Below are positions 61,567 to 64,000 of a stretch of 64,000 bases of DNA, piece by piece. The position numbers and the translations under genes are program-made. Below the pieces are notes generated by a model, which saw only the letters and a program-made list of their open reading frames with translations, was not told the DNA's origin and ran no database searches. Source of the stretch: Pacificibacter marinus. Lineage in GTDB: Bacteria > Pseudomonadota > Alphaproteobacteria > Rhodobacterales > Rhodobacteraceae. Each line of letters begins with the position of its first letter. Position 1 is the first letter of the stretch. The stretch is taken from assembly GCF_900109555.1 (NCBI RefSeq), contig NZ_FNZV01000016.1, positions 1-64,000 on the forward strand. Direction: 5' to 3'.

Positions 61567-64000
61567 TTACACGCCCTCCTTTGCGGTATCAGGCGTATCG
61601 AGCTGAGTGTCATCACGCGACGGGTCGATGTCCATTGGATGTTCGCTGTCCTCCATATGCGCACGGCGCGCCAGACGTGAAAAACTTTCGAGCGACAGCA
61701 TGACCGCGCCCAGAACCGCAAGGAACACGCCGAGATCGAACAGCGCAGCGGTTGCGAGTTCAAACTTTTCAAAGGGTGGTATGCGTACATAGGTGAAATC
61801 AGACGTCAAGAACGGTTTACCGAAGAACCAAGATCCCATGCCGGTAAATCCTGCGATCAACACGCCGGCGCCGATCACGCCGTGATAGGGGTATCGCAAA
61901 CGCGCCGAGGTCCAGACAAAACCGCTCGCCATATACTGCATCACCACGGCAATCGAAACGATAAGCCCAGCAATAAAGCCGCCACCCGGTTCATTATGAC
62001 CGCGCAGGAAGATGTAGAAACCGACGATCAAAACGACGGGCATGATCACACGGGTCAGTACAACCATCATCATCGGATGAGTGTCACCAGCGCGGGGCTG
62101 GTCGGGCTTGCGGTTCAAAAGCCGCGCACGCACTGGCCCACTCAATAGAGCTTCGGTCAGTGCATAGATCAGCAAGGCCGCGATGCCCAAGACGATGATT
62201 TCACCATAGGTATCAAAGCCACGGAAATCGACGAGAATGACGTTCACCACGTTATTGCCGCCGCCGCCTTTATAGGCATTCGCCAGATGGAATTCCGAGA
62301 TCGGCACACCTTTTGCGTCGCGCAAAAGATAGTAATAGGCCAACGCGAAGGTCGCCAATCCACCCATAACCGCAATGGCGCTGTCGCGGGTGCGGCGCAA
62401 AACCGTGCTTTCGATAGGCGTGGTGTTGGGTAGGAAATTCAATGCCAAAAGCATCAAAATGATCGTCACAACCTCGACGGTGAATTGCGTCATGGCAAGG
62501 TCTGGGGCGCTAAAGAACACAAAGCCGATCGAGACCATAAGCCCTACGATACCAATCAAGACCAGAGACAACAGGCGATTGCGGTGCAGCAATACCATGC
62601 CGGCGGTTGCGGCCACCAACATTAACCACCCTGCAATTTCCACAGGCCCCGCAGCTTGTGCTACGCGTGTCGGAGCCCCAACAGTACCCGTTGCCCAAGC
62701 GTAAAATCCTGCGACAAAAATCGTCATAGTGCCAATTGCAGTATAGCGTGAAAACGCGCCGTTGTGCAGCGGGAGCATCACCGCTTGCGTTAGCTTTACC
62801 GTCGATTCAACGATTTTATCAAATATTTCCTTGGCTTCGGGGCGCGGCATGCGGTCCCAGATGCGTAGGGCAGGGGTGAACACGACCAACATGATCAAGC
62901 CGCCAACGACCGCGATGATCGACATGTAAAGCGCGGGCACCAAACCGTGCCAAATTTTGAAGTGCGCATCGGGAATCGTGGCAGCATCGCCCAGTACTGA
63001 GGTCGTGACCAGCTTTACAAACGGTTCTGCGACAAAGGGGGCCAGGCCAATCACAACAACCAAGACCACAAGGATCGCAGGCGGCAACCAAAGACCTGGA
63101 TTTGGGTCATGCGGCGTGGCGGGATAGTCGTCGCGCACGGGACCAAAGAAGACATGTCCGATCAGTCGGAAACAATACGCCGCCGAAAAGATCGACCCGA
63201 ATGTCGCCAGCGCGGGCACCAACCAAGGCGTGCCAAACAGAACCGTGGCATAGGTTTCTTCCAGCATCATCTCTTTGGACAAGAACCCATTGAGCAATGG
63301 AATTCCCGCCATAGATAAGGCCGCAAGCGAGGCAATGACGAAGGTGACGGGCATCAGTTTGCGCAGTCCACCAAGGCGCCGGATGTCGCGGGTATGCGCT
63401 CCGTGATCAATGATCCCAGCCGACATGAACAGCGCCGCCTTAAACGTCGCGTGGTTTAAAATGTGAAACACGGCTGCCATTGCGCCAAATGCCGTCCCTG
63501 TCCCCAATAGCATGGTGATCAAGCCCAAATGGCTGACCGTCGAAAATGCGAGCAACGCTTTGAGGTCATGCTTGAAGAGCGCGATCACAGCGCCCAGTAC
63601 CATCGTTATCAAACCCGCAGTGGTCACGATCACAAACCATTCAGGCGTGCCAGATAGCACCGGCCACATGCGCGCCATCAGGAAAATCCCAGCTTTCACC
63701 ATCGTGGCGGAATGCAGATAGGCGGACACTGGCGTGGGCGCGGCCATCGCGTGGGGTAGCCAAAAATGAAACGGAAACTGTGCAGATTTCGCAAAACAGC
63801 CCAGCAAGATCAACACAAGCGCAGGCACATAAAGCGCATCAGCTTGGATCAAAGCACGGTTCTGCAAAATCACACTAAGGTCATAGCTGCCGACGATTTG
63901 CCCAAGGATCAGCATGCCTGCGATCATCGAAAGACCGCCCATGCCCGTCACCGTCAACGCCATACGCGCGCCTTGGCGACCTTCAGGTAAATGTTTCCAA
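61567..64000 (-). CDS. mrpA: Mrp (Pha) antiporter fused subunits A and B, 5' end outside window
   Basis: More than 810 residues are visible; the frame stays open to the window end (LPEGRQGARMALTVTGMGGL), so the true start lies beyond 64000. It has NuoL-like helices (FPFHFWLPHAMAAPTPVSAYLHSATMVKAGIFL), an MrpA C-terminal part, then an MrpB domain (LTRVIMPVVLIVGFYIFLRGHNEPGGGFIAG) near the end, the fused A-B form typical of alphaproteobacterial Pha systems. It is the main ion/proton translocating subunit and first gene of the operon. Confidence 0.95.
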   Translation of the reverse strand, partial: WKHLPEGRQGARMALTVTGMGGLSMIAGMLILGQIVGSYDLSVILQNRALIQADALYVPALVLILLGCFAKSAQFPFHFWLPHAMAAPTPVSAYLHSATMVKAGIFLMARMWPVLSGTPEWFVIVTTAGLITMVLGAVIALFKHDLKALLAFSTVSHLGLITMLLGTGTAFGAMAAVFHILNHATFKAALFMSAGIIDHGAHTRDIRRLGGLRKLMPVTFVIASLAALSMAGIPLLNGFLSKEMMLEETYATVLFGTPWLVPALATFGSIFSAAYCFRLIGHVFFGPVRDDYPATPHDPNPGLWLPPAILVVLVVVIGLAPFVAEPFVKLVTTSVLGDAATIPDAHFKIWHGLVPALYMSIIAVVGGLIMLVVFTPALRIWDRMPRPEAKEIFDKIVESTVKLTQAVMLPLHNGAFSRYTAIGTMTIFVAGFYAWATGTVGAPTRVAQAAGPVEIAGWLMLVAATAGMVLLHRNRLLSLVLIGIVGLMVSIGFVFFSAPDLAMTQFTVEVVTIILMLLALNFLPNTTPIESTVLRRTRDSAIAVMGGLATFALAYYYLLRDAKGVPISEFHLANAYKGGGGNNVVNVILVDFRGFDTYGEIIVLGIAALLIYALTEALLSGPVRARLLNRKPDQPRAGDTHPMMMVVLTRVIMPVVLIVGFYIFLRGHNEPGGGFIAGLIVSIAVVMQYMASGFVWTSARLRYPYHGVIGAGVLIAGFTGMGSWFFGKPFLTSDFTYVRIPPFEKFELATAALFDLGVFLAVLGAVMLSLESFSRLARRAHMEDSEHPMDIDPSRDDTQLDTPDTAKEGV

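Overview
The window looks like chromosome from a marine alphaproteobacterium of the Rhodobacterales (Roseobacter group). This is inferred from gene content: a PhaAB-type Mrp antiporter with fused A and B subunits, many ABC and tripartite tricarboxylate (TctABC) uptake systems, a LuxI-type synthase with FCD/GntR regulators, and several IS families in decay. No rRNA, complete tRNA or CRISPR array is present.

Layout. 0-4.4 kb: accessory DNA with a thermonuclease-like gene, a Cys-rich exported peptide, a LuxR-type regulator, a broken paralogue of it and a small exported protein. 4.4-10.6 kb: tctCBA on the minus strand, divergent from a tctD-tctE two-component system that overlaps a gene for a solute-binding-like periplasmic protein. 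10.6-15.2 kb: AT-rich accessory DNA with an IS5 scar, a glycoside-hydrolase-like protein with a C-terminal membrane tail, an acidic repeat protein and a luxI-type gene. 15.7-19.0 kb: two divergent tyrosine recombinases around a short tRNA-Leu-like 3' end, then a helical protein of unknown function. 19.3-24.5 kb: ugpBAEC-like glycerol-3-phosphate import operon, translationally coupled to an EEP-family hydrolase. 24.8-25.9 kb: dead IS110 element.

25.9-37.4 kb: a sugar or sugar-acid regulon. A GMC oxidoreductase and an FCD/GntR repressor face an operon of aldehyde dehydrogenase, a YtfQ/RbsB-type ABC importer, an enolase-superfamily dehydratase, a Zn alcohol dehydrogenase and a KduD-like reductase. 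A perfect 6+3+6 operator lies at the operon promoter. 37.9-38.8 kb: scar region with a 3' half of tRNA-Cys and IS3 and IS6 remnants. 38.9-47.4 kb: a second carbohydrate regulon with an FCD/GntR repressor, three Gfo/Idh/MocA oxidoreductases in overlapping frames and a complete MalEFGK-type importer.

47.4-58.3 kb: accessory island with an IS30 scar, small phage- or ICE-like genes, a frameshifted HTH gene, an ImmA/IrrE-XRE pair, a reductase/TetR pair, a PD-(D/E)XK-like gene and, most notably, a three-gene DUF262 / AAA-ATPase / unknown module. All three genes of that module carry in-frame stops and two also carry frameshifts, so it looks like the fossil of a probable defence system. A second tRNA-Leu-like 3' end and an excisionase-like gene close the island. 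58.5-64 kb: the core mrp (pha) cation/proton antiporter operon, whose first gene runs off the window.
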